Origin: Ruminococcus sp.
GTDB lineage: Bacteria; Bacillota; Clostridia; Oscillospirales; Ruminococcaceae
Direction: 5' to 3'
NCBI RefSeq assembly: GCF_019417665.1
Contig: NZ_DXUU01000049.1
Coordinates: 1-19,400 of the forward strand
DNA length: 19,400 bases
The notes beneath the pieces are model-generated. The model saw only the letters and a program-made list of their open reading frames with translations, was not told where the DNA came from and did not search any database. How positions within the stretch are numbered: position 1 is the first letter of the stretch; each line of letters begins with the position of its first letter. Of the stretch, positions 1 through 7,296 are shown piece after piece. The position numbers and the translations under genes were made by a program.

Positions 1-62
1 TTTCCCTCGCTTTTATCCGCATTATTCTTAAAAGATACTAAACAGGCTCTTATAATAAATAT

Positions 63-443
63 TCAGTTTTCATCTTCTCCGAGATGATTGTCCGGATAAT
101 TCTGTGCTGAGGCACAATGAATGATCTCATCAATATGATCTATCAGCCTTTTCAATTTGCTCCATTCTGTTTCGTCTGCGCTCATATAGTAGAAATTCAT
201 AGTACCCTTCCGACGCATTGCCACAATCTTTGCATCTTTCAGAATCTGTAAATGATGAGAAACCGCAGGTCGTGAAAGGTGTGTTTTTTCAGTGATTTCA
301 CCTACACGAAGTCCAACCTTTTCGCTTTGCAGCAGCGTCATGATGATGCTTTGCCTTGTTTCATCACCCAGTGCAATAATAGCTTTTCTGCATTCTGAAA
401 ATTCATTTGCAAGTGCCTGACGTCCTTCTGCACACTGATTCAT
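63..443 (-). CDS. ArsR-family winged-helix transcriptional repressor
   Basis: A 126-residue cytoplasmic DNA-binding protein of the usual ArsR size. A helical N-terminus containing ALGDETRQSII (25-35) is followed by the helix-turn-helix at about 46-72, with SRPAVSHHLQILKDA as recognition helix, and a wing ending in GTMNFYYM (80-87). The classic ELCVCDL metal site is replaced by GLRVGEI, so an arsenic/cadmium sensor of that type is unlikely. Cysteines lie only at 4, 18 and 110, and the inducer cannot be read from sequence. The ATG at 443 has a GGAGG ribosome site about 7 bases ahead. Its promoter carries a perfect palindrome, which suggests autorepression. No partner gene survives next to it: upstream lies only a gene stub. 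Family call firm, ligand unknown. Confidence 0.9.
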   Translation of the reverse strand: MNQCAEGRQALANEFSECRKAIIALGDETRQSIIMTLLQSEKVGLRVGEITEKTHLSRPAVSHHLQILKDAKIVAMRRKGTMNFYYMSADETEWSKLKRLIDHIDEIIHCASAQNYPDNHLGEDEN

Positions 444-479
444 GCTGCGCCTCCGTTCATAGGTTTATGTACTTAAACC

Positions 480-510
480 ATTATACCACACTTTTCAGAA
501 AAGTGTGCAA
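480..510 (-). promoter_or_regulatory. ArsR-gene promoter with palindromic operator
   Basis: On the minus strand a TTGCAC -35 (510-505) and an extended TGG-TATAAT -10 (485-480) are 19 bp apart. Filling the spacer is a perfect palindrome, CACACTTTTC-A-GAAAAGTGTG (487-507). A repressor bound there would block polymerase, as is typical for ArsR-family autoregulation. That the neighbouring ArsR protein is the binder is inference. Confidence 0.7.
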
Positions 511-565
511 TGGTAAAGAAAATCAAGACGAAACAATCAAAACTATAAAAATTTGAAATTACTCC

Positions 566-616
566 TCGACAAACCTTTTTTCTCCTATGATATAATAATC
601 AAGCTTACTCGGAGGG
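566..616 (+). promoter_or_regulatory. orphan divergent promoter plus Shine-Dalgarno
   Basis: The plus strand shows TCGACA (566-571) and an extended -10 TGA-TATAAT (588-596) with a 19-bp spacer, then GGAGGG at 611-616. That is a promoter and ribosome site correctly arranged to drive a gene divergent from the ArsR repressor. No ATG/GTG/TTG follows at the right distance, and only an antisense stub lies downstream. I read it as the surviving 5' end of a lost ArsR-controlled gene. The -35 and spacing are not ideal. Confidence 0.4.
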
Positions 617-620
617 TAAA

Positions 621-740
621 TCATTCAAAAGAAATAGTTTCTTGATGATGATTCTTGTGAAAAGCCGGGATAAATGCGATGATTTCATTTTCATTACTGC
701 ACTTGAAATACCAGCCTTTAAAATAGTCTTTTTGCTGCAT
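621..740 (-). pseudogene. N-terminal stub of a tocopherol-cyclase-like protein
   Basis: A 39-codon frame with a good ribosome site (GGAGGACGG just before ATG at 740) reads MQQKDYFKGWYFKC, then IIAFIPAFHKN, and stops at 621. The FKGWYFK...IAFIPA pattern is the start of the tocopherol-cyclase-like family (PF14249), whose members are roughly 280-350 residues long. Only the first tenth is present, so the gene was truncated, with the break near the TGA. The stretch between its start and the terminator at 885-920 contains a short open frame ending at 783 (ends GADLVGISIAE) that might be the tail of a former upstream gene, but this is weak. Family recognition is from memory of the motif. Confidence 0.55.
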
Positions 741-884
741 TTTCCGTCCTCCGTTTGTATTTGTTTTCCAATTTAGTATGACTTATTCTGCAATGGATAT
801 ACCAACAAGATCGGCTCCAGCACTTGCCATTGACACCATTTCGTGGTACATTATGTACGTGACTTGAACCAAGGTCGCTGCACA

Positions 885-920
885 AAAATCAGTCGCAGGT
901 TTTATTCTGCGACTGATTTT
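885..920. terminator. bidirectional rho-independent terminator
   Basis: A perfect 14-bp inverted repeat, AAAATCAGTCGCAG (885-898) and its complement (907-920), has an 8-nt loop and A/T tracts on both sides. It lies 73 nt past the stop of the minus-strand dockerin gene and should end that transcript. It could also work on the plus strand. Confidence 0.85.
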
Positions 921-993
921 GTATCATTATATCATTTTCAATCAGAGAAATTGCTACTCTCTGCTCAATACACATTTCTTGTAAAGATAGATT

Positions 994-3963
994 TTAAATA
1001 TTCTCAATCAGTTTCTGCTTCATGATACACAAATCAAAGCCATTAATGACCTGATCCTCGCACAAATCACCGGCCTTCCAGTCTATAAGACTACCAATAT
1101 TCAGAAGCCATTTCTGCATCATGACAATATCTGCGGTGTTAAATGCTCCGTCTGCATTAACATCTCCAGATATAAACGGCATTTTCAGATAAACGACACT
1201 GTATTCTCTGCCAACGAGTTGAGCCGATGTCCTACTGTTTTCATACACATAAAGCACCGTTCCCGAATAGAACGCATTCTCACCGATGTATGCAACACAA
1301 GCAGGAACTGTCACATCCTTGACAGCTGTATTTGAACCGAACGCATTATCGCTGATTGACATTACCATATAGGTTTTTCCGCCGCTTGTAACATACGCAG
1401 GAATAACGATACTGCCATCTGTTCCGAAGCCGCTGTTGTTTTCCCAATCACTTCCGTCCCCCACAGCAGCGGTCATGGTCGCATTGTCAAGAATATAGTG
1501 TACACCCTGGCTATCCGCTCCGTTTATAAGTACTTCTCTGGTATCATTCAGATTCGTTGCAAACCTGTCAATCTCGTAAAAAGGATATAGATCTACATTT
1601 CCAATGGCGATAAAGTCTTCGCTGATGATACAGCTTTTATCACCCTTTTTCGTTGTAAAGCCCAGCAGTTTGTAAATATGCCCGTCCTCATCAGCATGCT
1701 GCTCAGGGCAATCTCTATCAAGGAGAGAAAGAGCCGTTACTGCCGATACATTTGAAATAGATTGAGAAAGCGTGTCCGTGAATCCATAGCTTCCGCTATA
1801 ACTGACATCGCCTTCTTCAAGGTGGTAAGTAACATGATACCCCTCGGGGCCACCCTCAACAAATGCAATGGGCGTTATCTGAACGCCTTCATTTTTTCCA
1901 AGAAGCGTATAGGTATCCTCACTCCAGTAATTGCGGCTGTCATTGAAGCTAAACGTGCTAAGCGTTGTACTTCCTCCTACAGATGCCTCCTGACAATTGA
2001 AAGCGCATCCGAAAAACGGAACATGCAGAGCATAATAGCCATCCTCGGTAAGCTGCTGATTGCGGATATTTAGTCCGTATGTTGTATAGGCACTGCTGTA
2101 CCCTGTTGTGGTCCCGCTAAATGAAGCATACCAGTTTCCTAATTGAATTTCCTCGTGAATTCCCTCTATCTTATAAAGGAACGTAAAGCCATTATGACCG
2201 TCTTCGCTGAATGTATAGGTTTTGTCAAGTAAATTTACAGTTTCTGTTTCATCAACATCTATCGCTTGTGCATCCATATAATAGCCTGCCGAACGTGAAT
2301 CCTTCGTGATTTCCTTTTCAGGATCAACCTCGCCGGAGATTGTAACTGTTCCCATATAGTTTGCGCAAAGCGTATCATCATACTTCAAGTCTTCATTAGC
2401 GAAGCGTGTACAGTACAGCATGTCATCCGCCGCATCTGAATTTATATTAGAAATTCGCAGATATACATTCCACTCACCGCCATGCATTGTTTCAGGCAAG
2501 GTAAGTGCCAGCTTTTCCTCGTTCAGCGTTGCTGACTTCCAACACCGTGCATTTAAATCAGTCGTATATGTATAAGTAACCACACCGTCAGAGAGAAGAA
2601 CCTCTACCTCTTTATCCTTTGGCGCCTCGGAAAATCCAGTATTTTCTACAGAAAATTCCATATTGAAAACGCCTCCTGCTTCGGAAGCCGCAGTAAGAGC
2701 ACTTGAACGCAAAACATAACGATATCCAAGGTGCGCACGAATGAACTGCCACACGGTTTCACCGTAAAACGCACTGTTATCGCAGGAAACCCCAAGCTTT
2801 TCATCAAGCTCTTCATTAAAAACAAAATCGTCATATCCTATCCACTTCCAGCTGGCAGTATAGCCGCTGTCGCTTTGAGTCACCGTACCTGCATAATCGT
2901 AATCACCGAGTCCACACGTTTCATAAAGCGCATCGATTTCTGCAAGACGATCCTGAGCCTCCGCTGCCGTGGAATATACAGTGTTTACAGTACGCGACTT
3001 GTATATATTTCCGTTAATTCTCAGAAGATTGGTATAATACATCTCGGCAAGAGCGCTTTCTGGCTGCCAGGTGGTATATTTCAGTCGCCATTCGTCACTT
3101 CCGGAAAATTCTCCGCCGTATGAGGGCGCTTCTGAAAGCCATGCGGTTTCCCCTGCACGGTCTGAGTATGTTCCAAGATCACTGTCAGAACCCATATAGC
3201 CGTCGTTGTACAGTCCTACACGCTTCGCTTTTGCAGCAAGGTCAGGATCGTTTATTGTATAGCTCATATCCGCCGCTGTTGCAGTTATGCCGCAATAATC
3301 GGAAAGCCACTGACGAAATGTATTCGGTGTCCGTACCAATACGGGAATACTGTCGGGCGTAATGTTCAGGAATTCGTCAAGAACCTGTGCCTTGTGTTCC
3401 AAAGAAGTGTATTTGCCGCCCCACTGCTCTCCCCAGCTTCCCACAAAACCGGTTTCAACAAATGAAATAGCATCCTCATACTTTTCAAGAAGTCCGCTCT
3501 TACCGATTTGCTTGATATGGCGCAAAACCTGAGAAAATTCGGCAGGTTCTGGATTGGTTGTTCCGTTGTCATCATAGCGGAAGCGCAGTCCCACTGTCGT
3601 CCCATTTGAACGAGCACTTTGCAGGGTTGCCTCAAGGCTTGTAAAGAAAATCTCGTCAAAGTCGTAGTCAACGCCATCATCGTTCATTGCGGAGGAGTAA
3701 CCACCGATACCAATCAACAACAGTGAATATCCAGTCACACTTGTTGTCCAGTTTTTTCCCGGTTGGGCTTTGATCCAGATTGCGGAGGTATATCCGCTGT
3801 CACACGAACCGAGATCGTAAATAGTGCTCTCAGTATAGTTCAGACCAGAATCTTTCAACGTTTCCTCTGCCGAAACAGGAAACAACAAAATAATATTACT
3901 TATAAGGACGACAGAGAGGGCACAACTCAGCAAACTTCTAATAATGGATTTCTTACTATTCAT
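994..3963 (-). CDS. secreted dockerin protein with DUF4874/DUF4832-like domains
   Basis: A 989-residue exported protein. Residues 1-32 are a signal peptide (KK then a long hydrophobic run, cleavage near VSA). About 45-185 resembles DUF4874 (GLRFRYDDNG, FVETGFVGSWGEQWGG) and about 205-430 resembles DUF4832, followed by a beta-sandwich to about 520. Residues 555-700 are unassigned. Residues 708-798 look like an InlB-B/Flg_new repeat (VTYHLEEGD...DLYPFYEI) and 815-925 like BspA-type LRR_5 (ISDNAFGSNTAVKDVTVP). A type I dockerin (932-987) has the calcium loop DVNADGAFNTAD. It probably docks to a cohesin scaffold as a polysaccharide-active or binding subunit. The catalytic function of DUF4832 proteins is not known to me. 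The usual NPxRG-type opening of DUF4874 is not evident. The second dockerin loop is degenerate. The ATG at 3963 follows AAAGGAG. Confidence 0.85.
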   Translation of the reverse strand: MNSKKSIIRSLLSCALSVVLISNIILLFPVSAEETLKDSGLNYTESTIYDLGSCDSGYTSAIWIKAQPGKNWTTSVTGYSLLLIGIGGYSSAMNDDGVDYDFDEIFFTSLEATLQSARSNGTTVGLRFRYDDNGTTNPEPAEFSQVLRHIKQIGKSGLLEKYEDAISFVETGFVGSWGEQWGGKYTSLEHKAQVLDEFLNITPDSIPVLVRTPNTFRQWLSDYCGITATAADMSYTINDPDLAAKAKRVGLYNDGYMGSDSDLGTYSDRAGETAWLSEAPSYGGEFSGSDEWRLKYTTWQPESALAEMYYTNLLRINGNIYKSRTVNTVYSTAAEAQDRLAEIDALYETCGLGDYDYAGTVTQSDSGYTASWKWIGYDDFVFNEELDEKLGVSCDNSAFYGETVWQFIRAHLGYRYVLRSSALTAASEAGGVFNMEFSVENTGFSEAPKDKEVEVLLSDGVVTYTYTTDLNARCWKSATLNEEKLALTLPETMHGGEWNVYLRISNINSDAADDMLYCTRFANEDLKYDDTLCANYMGTVTISGEVDPEKEITKDSRSAGYYMDAQAIDVDETETVNLLDKTYTFSEDGHNGFTFLYKIEGIHEEIQLGNWYASFSGTTTGYSSAYTTYGLNIRNQQLTEDGYYALHVPFFGCAFNCQEASVGGSTTLSTFSFNDSRNYWSEDTYTLLGKNEGVQITPIAFVEGGPEGYHVTYHLEEGDVSYSGSYGFTDTLSQSISNVSAVTALSLLDRDCPEQHADEDGHIYKLLGFTTKKGDKSCIISEDFIAIGNVDLYPFYEIDRFATNLNDTREVLINGADSQGVHYILDNATMTAAVGDGSDWENNSGFGTDGSIVIPAYVTSGGKTYMVMSISDNAFGSNTAVKDVTVPACVAYIGENAFYSGTVLYVYENSRTSAQLVGREYSVVYLKMPFISGDVNADGAFNTADIVMMQKWLLNIGSLIDWKAGDLCEDQVINGFDLCIMKQKLIENI

Positions 3964-4036
3964 AGTTATTCTCCTTTGGGGGCATATTTATATAGAATAA
4001 ACGACTCGAATCAATAAACAATATACTTTTTTAGCT

Positions 4037-4065
4037 ATTATAACATATTTTGTTCGTTTTGTCAA
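4037..4065 (-). promoter_or_regulatory. consensus sigma-A promoter of the dockerin gene
   Basis: TTGACA (4065-4060), a 17-bp spacer and an extended TGT-TATAAT (-10 at 4042-4037) form a perfect housekeeping promoter, giving a leader of about 67 nt before the ATG at 3963. The leader holds two AATAAAC copies (3996-4002 and 4013-4019, plus strand) of unknown meaning. Confidence 0.85.
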
Positions 4066-4427
4066 TAGAAAGCTGAAATAATGCACGCAAATCAATTTTC
4101 AGATGATTTTTCGGCAATTTGCATGAATCGTATTGTCCGATTTTCTTAAAAAATAACTTGCTTGCTCTGTCAAATATAGTTTTACAGCTTTGATACTGAT
4201 TTTATTTTTGTGTACAATTTCAAAAATTGATTTCCGTGGGGGAAATTAGAACGTGTTCACATAAATTCAAGCAGCTGTCTTATTGAAAAATTCCAAAATA
4301 TGTTTGCTCATTTTTATAGTAATACCACACAAAGATTGCGTATCAGATGAGCAGAATATAAACAGGCTCTGATCGTGTTTTCCAGCGCAGCCAAAGCCTT
4401 GCACAAAAAACTCGAAAAAACTACCTG
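4066..4427. other. intergenic stretch, no gene recognised
   Basis: About 360 AT-rich bases between the dockerin-gene promoter and the spore-protein leader. Apart from one copy of the dispersed 19-bp repeat (4246-4264) I see no gene, RNA gene or transposase remnant I can defend. Short open frames exist on both strands but lack ribosome sites and recognisable motifs. Confidence 0.5.
4246..4264 (+). repeat. dispersed 19-bp repeat, copy A
   Basis: TTAGAACGTGTTCACATAA, one of four related intergenic copies in the window (others at 4861, 15467 and 18747). It resembles the outer end of an insertion sequence, but no transposase is present. Confidence 0.4.
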
Positions 4428-4456
4428 TGATAGAAATTCGGATTTGCGTTATACTA
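4428..4456 (+). promoter_or_regulatory. possible forespore-type promoter of the SASP gene
   Basis: TATACTA (4450-4456) matches the sigma-G/sigma-F -10 consensus CATNHTA at six of seven positions. TGATA (4428-4432) lies 17 bp upstream and partly fits the -35. Start of transcription would fall near 4463, at the base of the leader hairpin. There is no good sigma-A -35. SASP genes are known to be read by sigma-G, which supports the call, but the -35 match is weak. Confidence 0.35.
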
Positions 4457-4459
4457 CTA

Positions 4460-4511
4460 GTGCGGCGACAAAGGTACGACGCATCTCTCAGGTGCTTTCG
4501 GTTCGCCGCAC
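4460..4511 (+). promoter_or_regulatory. long-stem leader hairpin ahead of the SASP gene
   Basis: GTGCGGCGA (4460-4468) and TCGCCGCAC (4503-4511) form a perfect 9-bp, GC-rich stem in an AT-rich setting. The 34-nt interior can form a smaller stem, GCATC/GGTGC (4481-4485 with 4491-4495, one wobble). It ends 19 nt before the AGGAG ribosome site. No U-run follows, so it is not a terminator. It may stabilise the mRNA or act as a structured leader. I cannot match it to a known riboswitch. Confidence 0.5.
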
Positions 4512-4543
4512 ACGTAAATTATGATTAAAAAGGAGAATAAATT

Positions 4544-4723
4544 ATGAAGGGCGAATTTACGCAGAAGGGCAAAGAAGCAATGGAACGGTTCAAGATGGAG
4601 TCTGCCAGCGAAGTCGGCGTAACTCTGAAGCAGGGTTATAACGGTGACCTGACCGCACGTGAGGCTGGTTCTATTGGCGGTCAGATGGTCAAGAAGATGA
4701 TCGACGCCTATAAGATGCAGTGA
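4544..4723 (+). CDS. alpha/beta-type small acid-soluble spore protein
   Basis: A 59-residue protein. SASPs of this family coat spore DNA, switch it toward an A-like form and protect it from UV and heat. They are degraded on germination by the GPR protease. Both hallmarks are visible: the GPR-site region KMESASEVGV (17-26; cleavage expected after Glu19 in the KxE-x-A-S-E pattern) and the glycine-rich DNA-contact region AREAGSIGGQMVKKMI (38-53). Length fits the family (about 55-75). The ATG at 4544 has AGGAG (4531-4535) 8 nt ahead. The gene is monocistronic, the only plus-strand gene here, with a structured leader and a strong terminator. It is a real gene despite its small size. Confidence 0.9.
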   Translation: MKGEFTQKGKEAMERFKMESASEVGVTLKQGYNGDLTAREAGSIGGQMVKKMIDAYKMQ

Positions 4724-4791
4724 ACTGATCTTTAATTCACGCTTTCTGAATTAAGCAAAAATAGCGAAGGGAGCTAATATAACTCCCAAAT

Positions 4792-4836
4792 AAAAAGCCG
4801 CATCCGGTTCAAGAAAAGAACCAGATGTGGCTTTTT
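4792..4836. terminator. bidirectional terminator between SASP gene and ABC operon
   Basis: AAAAAGCCGCATCCGGTTC pairs with GAACCAGATGTGGCTTTTT across a 7-nt loop: 19 pairs with one mismatch (C4805/A4823) and one wobble, flanked by A and T runs. It serves the convergent SASP gene (+) and the permease transcript (-). Two smaller hairpins lie just before it: 4732-4754 (TTAATTC/GAATTAA) and 4769-4787 (GGGAG/CTCCC). Confidence 0.88.
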
Positions 4837-4860
4837 GTGTTTTATTTACCATGGATTACA

Positions 4861-4879
4861 ATAGAACTTGTTCTCATAG
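4861..4879 (+). repeat. dispersed 19-bp repeat, copy B
   Basis: ATAGAACTTGTTCTCATAG, same orientation as copy A and on the other side of the SASP gene. Its core AGAACTTGTTCT is itself palindromic. Confidence 0.35.
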
Positions 4880-4927
4880 GATTTTGTGTACATCCTTTCG
4901 GTAAATTTTTCTTAAGAATAAGTTCTA
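4862..4927. repeat. 13-bp inverted repeat downstream of the ABC permease
   Basis: TAGAACTTGTTCT (4862-4874) faces AGAATAAGTTCTA (4915-4927), 12 of 13 matched with a G-T wobble and 40 nt between. It lies 9 nt beyond the permease stop. It could be a mini inverted-repeat element or a 3' mRNA stabiliser. Confidence 0.45.
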
Positions 4928-4936
4928 AAATTTGCA

Positions 4937-7288
4937 TTACTCAACAACCAATTCTCTGACAGCGACCTTTTTGATTTTTCGTGAAGTAAAAAATGCAAAC
5001 ACAAAGCAACTCAGGCAAATTGCACCGATGGGAATCAATACAGAAATCGCTGTATATTCCAGCATTACTCTGGATATTCCCATGAAGCTGAATAGCAGCG
5101 ATAGAATCTTTGCAGAGAACAAGATGCTCAGAAGCATTCCCAGAAGTGAACCAATGACAGCAACAATCAAGAATCGGATGGCAAATCCCAACCGCAGCCG
5201 GTTTGATGTAAATCCAATTGCCTTGTAAATGCCAATATCGGTGCGCTCCTGAATAAAGGCTTTGGAACAGACTATCCGGACGACAACAAAGGCAAACAGA
5301 ATGGAAAATGCATAAATGACTATCTTTAGGCTCATGACAATCATGTTGAACAGCTGCATTTCGGAATAGGTATCTTCATGATAAACTTCTACACTGATAT
5401 CTTCACCATAGGTTTCCTTGATTTCGTCTGCAATTGCCTGTGCCTTTGCCTCATCTGCAATGAGATAATATCGATAATTTTTGTTTGTATCAATATTAAG
5501 CCTCTGGGCACCTTCAAAATTCATGGCAAATACCATGCCAGCGTCATTCGTCACCTGAAAAATACCGGATATGAGATAATGTTCCTCTTCTTCCCCTGCA
5601 GTAACGGTCACCTCATCCCCCATGTGTATATCCAGCGTGTCAGCAACCATTTCTGTGATCAGGATCTCATTGTCATAAATTGCAGCTCTGCCCTTTAAGA
5701 TACAGGTGTACTCTGGATTTTCAATGATATTGCAGTGTAGATTTTCGCCGTTGACGGACATGTATTGAAAGAACTCGCAGTTTTTCTTCTTGATTTCCGT
5801 ATGCGACATTACAATATCATCAATTGCATCCAGATTGCAGCTGTTGTTTGAATCCAGAAGTGTCACATTGATATCCGGAATAGTCATTCCCATGGAATCT
5901 AATGCTGTTCGGGAGGAGAGCATGATGCCCGTGAGATTGATGGTGACCATGCAGAATGTAAGGATCGCCGTAATCAAGATAGTGCCCAGATAGCGCTTTT
6001 TTGCAGAAGTAAACTGCCGAAGAGAAAGGCTTCCGGACAGACATTTTTTCTGGATAGGCAGATTCAAACGGCTGTCAAAGAAGATCTCTTCCCTGCCTCC
6101 CGAAATCGCCCGTACAGGAGAAATCGCTGCGACTTTTCTGGTCTTTATCCAAATGAGCAATATAGAAGCCAGCAGCATGATTACAGCGAACAGCAGGGCT
6201 TTGCCGATGGAAATATTTTTTTCCGGCAGAACGGCCGTGACATACTGGCAGATACTGCTGATACTTCGTTCAATAGGAATTGCTGTAAAACAGCCCACAA
6301 AGATTCCCAGTACTTCTGCGATCACATATTGCATCAGAATGAGAACCCGGATCTTTCCTTTGGAGAAACCCTGGGCTTTCAGAACGCCGAGTGTGGTGTA
6401 GTCGATTTCGATTTCTGTACCGATGCTGTGACTCATGACAATGAGAACTGTGACAAAGAGGAATATGGCAAATACCAGTACCACATCCAGCAGCATATCT
6501 GGCAGCAGAGTACTGTATTGAAGAGATTGCGCCTGATTCAACGTAGCCCATGAAAGGTCTACAATTTTGGTCTCCTGATTGAGCTGCCGCTGAAACTGTG
6601 CAACAGACAGAGTAGAATCTTCCCCTTGATGGATCTGAACTATGGTAATATCTGAATACATATCATCAGTTTCAAAAGGCTTGCACTGAGCATAGATGGC
6701 TTCAAAGTCCGCATGGCTAATGAAAATATATTTGAAGCCGATCATCATGGAACCCAATGACGGCTCCTGCACAAAGCCCTTAATGGTAAATTCTGCGGAC
6801 TGGTCTTCGATCAAATCGACATGAACCGTATCTCCCACATCGCATTGCAGCTTATATTTCAGACCAAGGGGAAGATAGACCTCGCCATCCTGAAGTGCCG
6901 GTACAGATGTTTCAAAGTCATCCTCTTTTGCATTGAACAGCTTGATCTTATCTGTCATCTCCATCATAAAATAGGCATTATTTTCAGAATATTCTCCGAT
7001 AGTAGTGCCATTTGTGCAGATTCCCTGAAGATAATCCACACGTGCTACCAGCTCACTCTGCTCTATTGATTGACGTGTTTTATCTGTCAATTTATCTGTT
7101 CTGATACCTGCATTTACTTCGCCGCAGTCGGCATAAGTCATGGCATTGTCAAGAGCGCTGTTATAGTTGTCCTGGACGCTGAAAACAGTTGTGGTCACAG
7201 TGACAATAATGGCTGTCAGCAGCAGGATGCTGAGAAAAGTTCCCTTTTTTCGGCGGATATTTGCTTTCAATAAGGTTAAAATCTCCAT
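4937..7288 (-). CDS. ABC transporter permease, FtsX/MacB type
   Basis: A 783-residue membrane protein with two repeats of the same plan: one membrane helix, a large extracytoplasmic domain, then three helices. Helices lie near 17-38, 265-287, 315-335 and 362-383, then 433-458, 645-672, 702-728 and 747-768. The cytoplasmic-loop signature recurs as LGVLKAQGFSKGKIR and IGIYKAIGFTSNRLR, typical of FtsX domains that contact the ATPase. Such permeases work by mechanotransmission or peptide/lipid export, usually with the adjacent ATPase. I place the start at the ATG at 7288, after the ATPase stop and with AGGTGG overlapping it. An in-frame start at 7321 would run into the ATPase gene and lacks support. 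Substrate unknown; the two-component neighbours suggest antimicrobial peptides or envelope stress. Confidence 0.9.
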   Translation of the reverse strand: MEILTLLKANIRRKKGTFLSILLLTAIIVTVTTTVFSVQDNYNSALDNAMTYADCGEVNAGIRTDKLTDKTRQSIEQSELVARVDYLQGICTNGTTIGEYSENNAYFMMEMTDKIKLFNAKEDDFETSVPALQDGEVYLPLGLKYKLQCDVGDTVHVDLIEDQSAEFTIKGFVQEPSLGSMMIGFKYIFISHADFEAIYAQCKPFETDDMYSDITIVQIHQGEDSTLSVAQFQRQLNQETKIVDLSWATLNQAQSLQYSTLLPDMLLDVVLVFAIFLFVTVLIVMSHSIGTEIEIDYTTLGVLKAQGFSKGKIRVLILMQYVIAEVLGIFVGCFTAIPIERSISSICQYVTAVLPEKNISIGKALLFAVIMLLASILLIWIKTRKVAAISPVRAISGGREEIFFDSRLNLPIQKKCLSGSLSLRQFTSAKKRYLGTILITAILTFCMVTINLTGIMLSSRTALDSMGMTIPDINVTLLDSNNSCNLDAIDDIVMSHTEIKKKNCEFFQYMSVNGENLHCNIIENPEYTCILKGRAAIYDNEILITEMVADTLDIHMGDEVTVTAGEEEEHYLISGIFQVTNDAGMVFAMNFEGAQRLNIDTNKNYRYYLIADEAKAQAIADEIKETYGEDISVEVYHEDTYSEMQLFNMIVMSLKIVIYAFSILFAFVVVRIVCSKAFIQERTDIGIYKAIGFTSNRLRLGFAIRFLIVAVIGSLLGMLLSILFSAKILSLLFSFMGISRVMLEYTAISVLIPIGAICLSCFVFAFFTSRKIKKVAVRELVVE

Positions 7289-7296
7289 ATTCCACC

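Noticed and set aside
841..884. tRNA fragment (GGTTCAAGTC on the minus strand resembles a T-loop)
   Set aside because: The flanking bases do not pair as a T-stem, and no anticodon arm or acceptor stem is present.
4066..4459. Transposase remnant next to dispersed-repeat copy A
   Set aside because: Translations in all likely frames give only short peptides without any transposase motif.
4460..4511. Glycine riboswitch in the SASP leader (contains ATCTCTCAGGT, like the 3' conserved box of gcvT-type aptamers)
   Set aside because: The matching GAGA-bearing 5' strand, the full GCCGAAGG core and the P3 hairpin are missing, and a spore-protein gene is not a usual target.
4349..4523. Plus-strand open frame of about 58 codons across the SASP promoter and leader
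   Set aside because: No ribosome site or good start, no recognisable motif, and it overlaps the promoter and hairpin; likely chance.
4861..4879. LexA/DNA-damage box (GAAC...GTTC)
   Set aside because: Gram-positive boxes have four bases between GAAC and GTTC; here there are two, and the copies lie past gene ends rather than in promoters.
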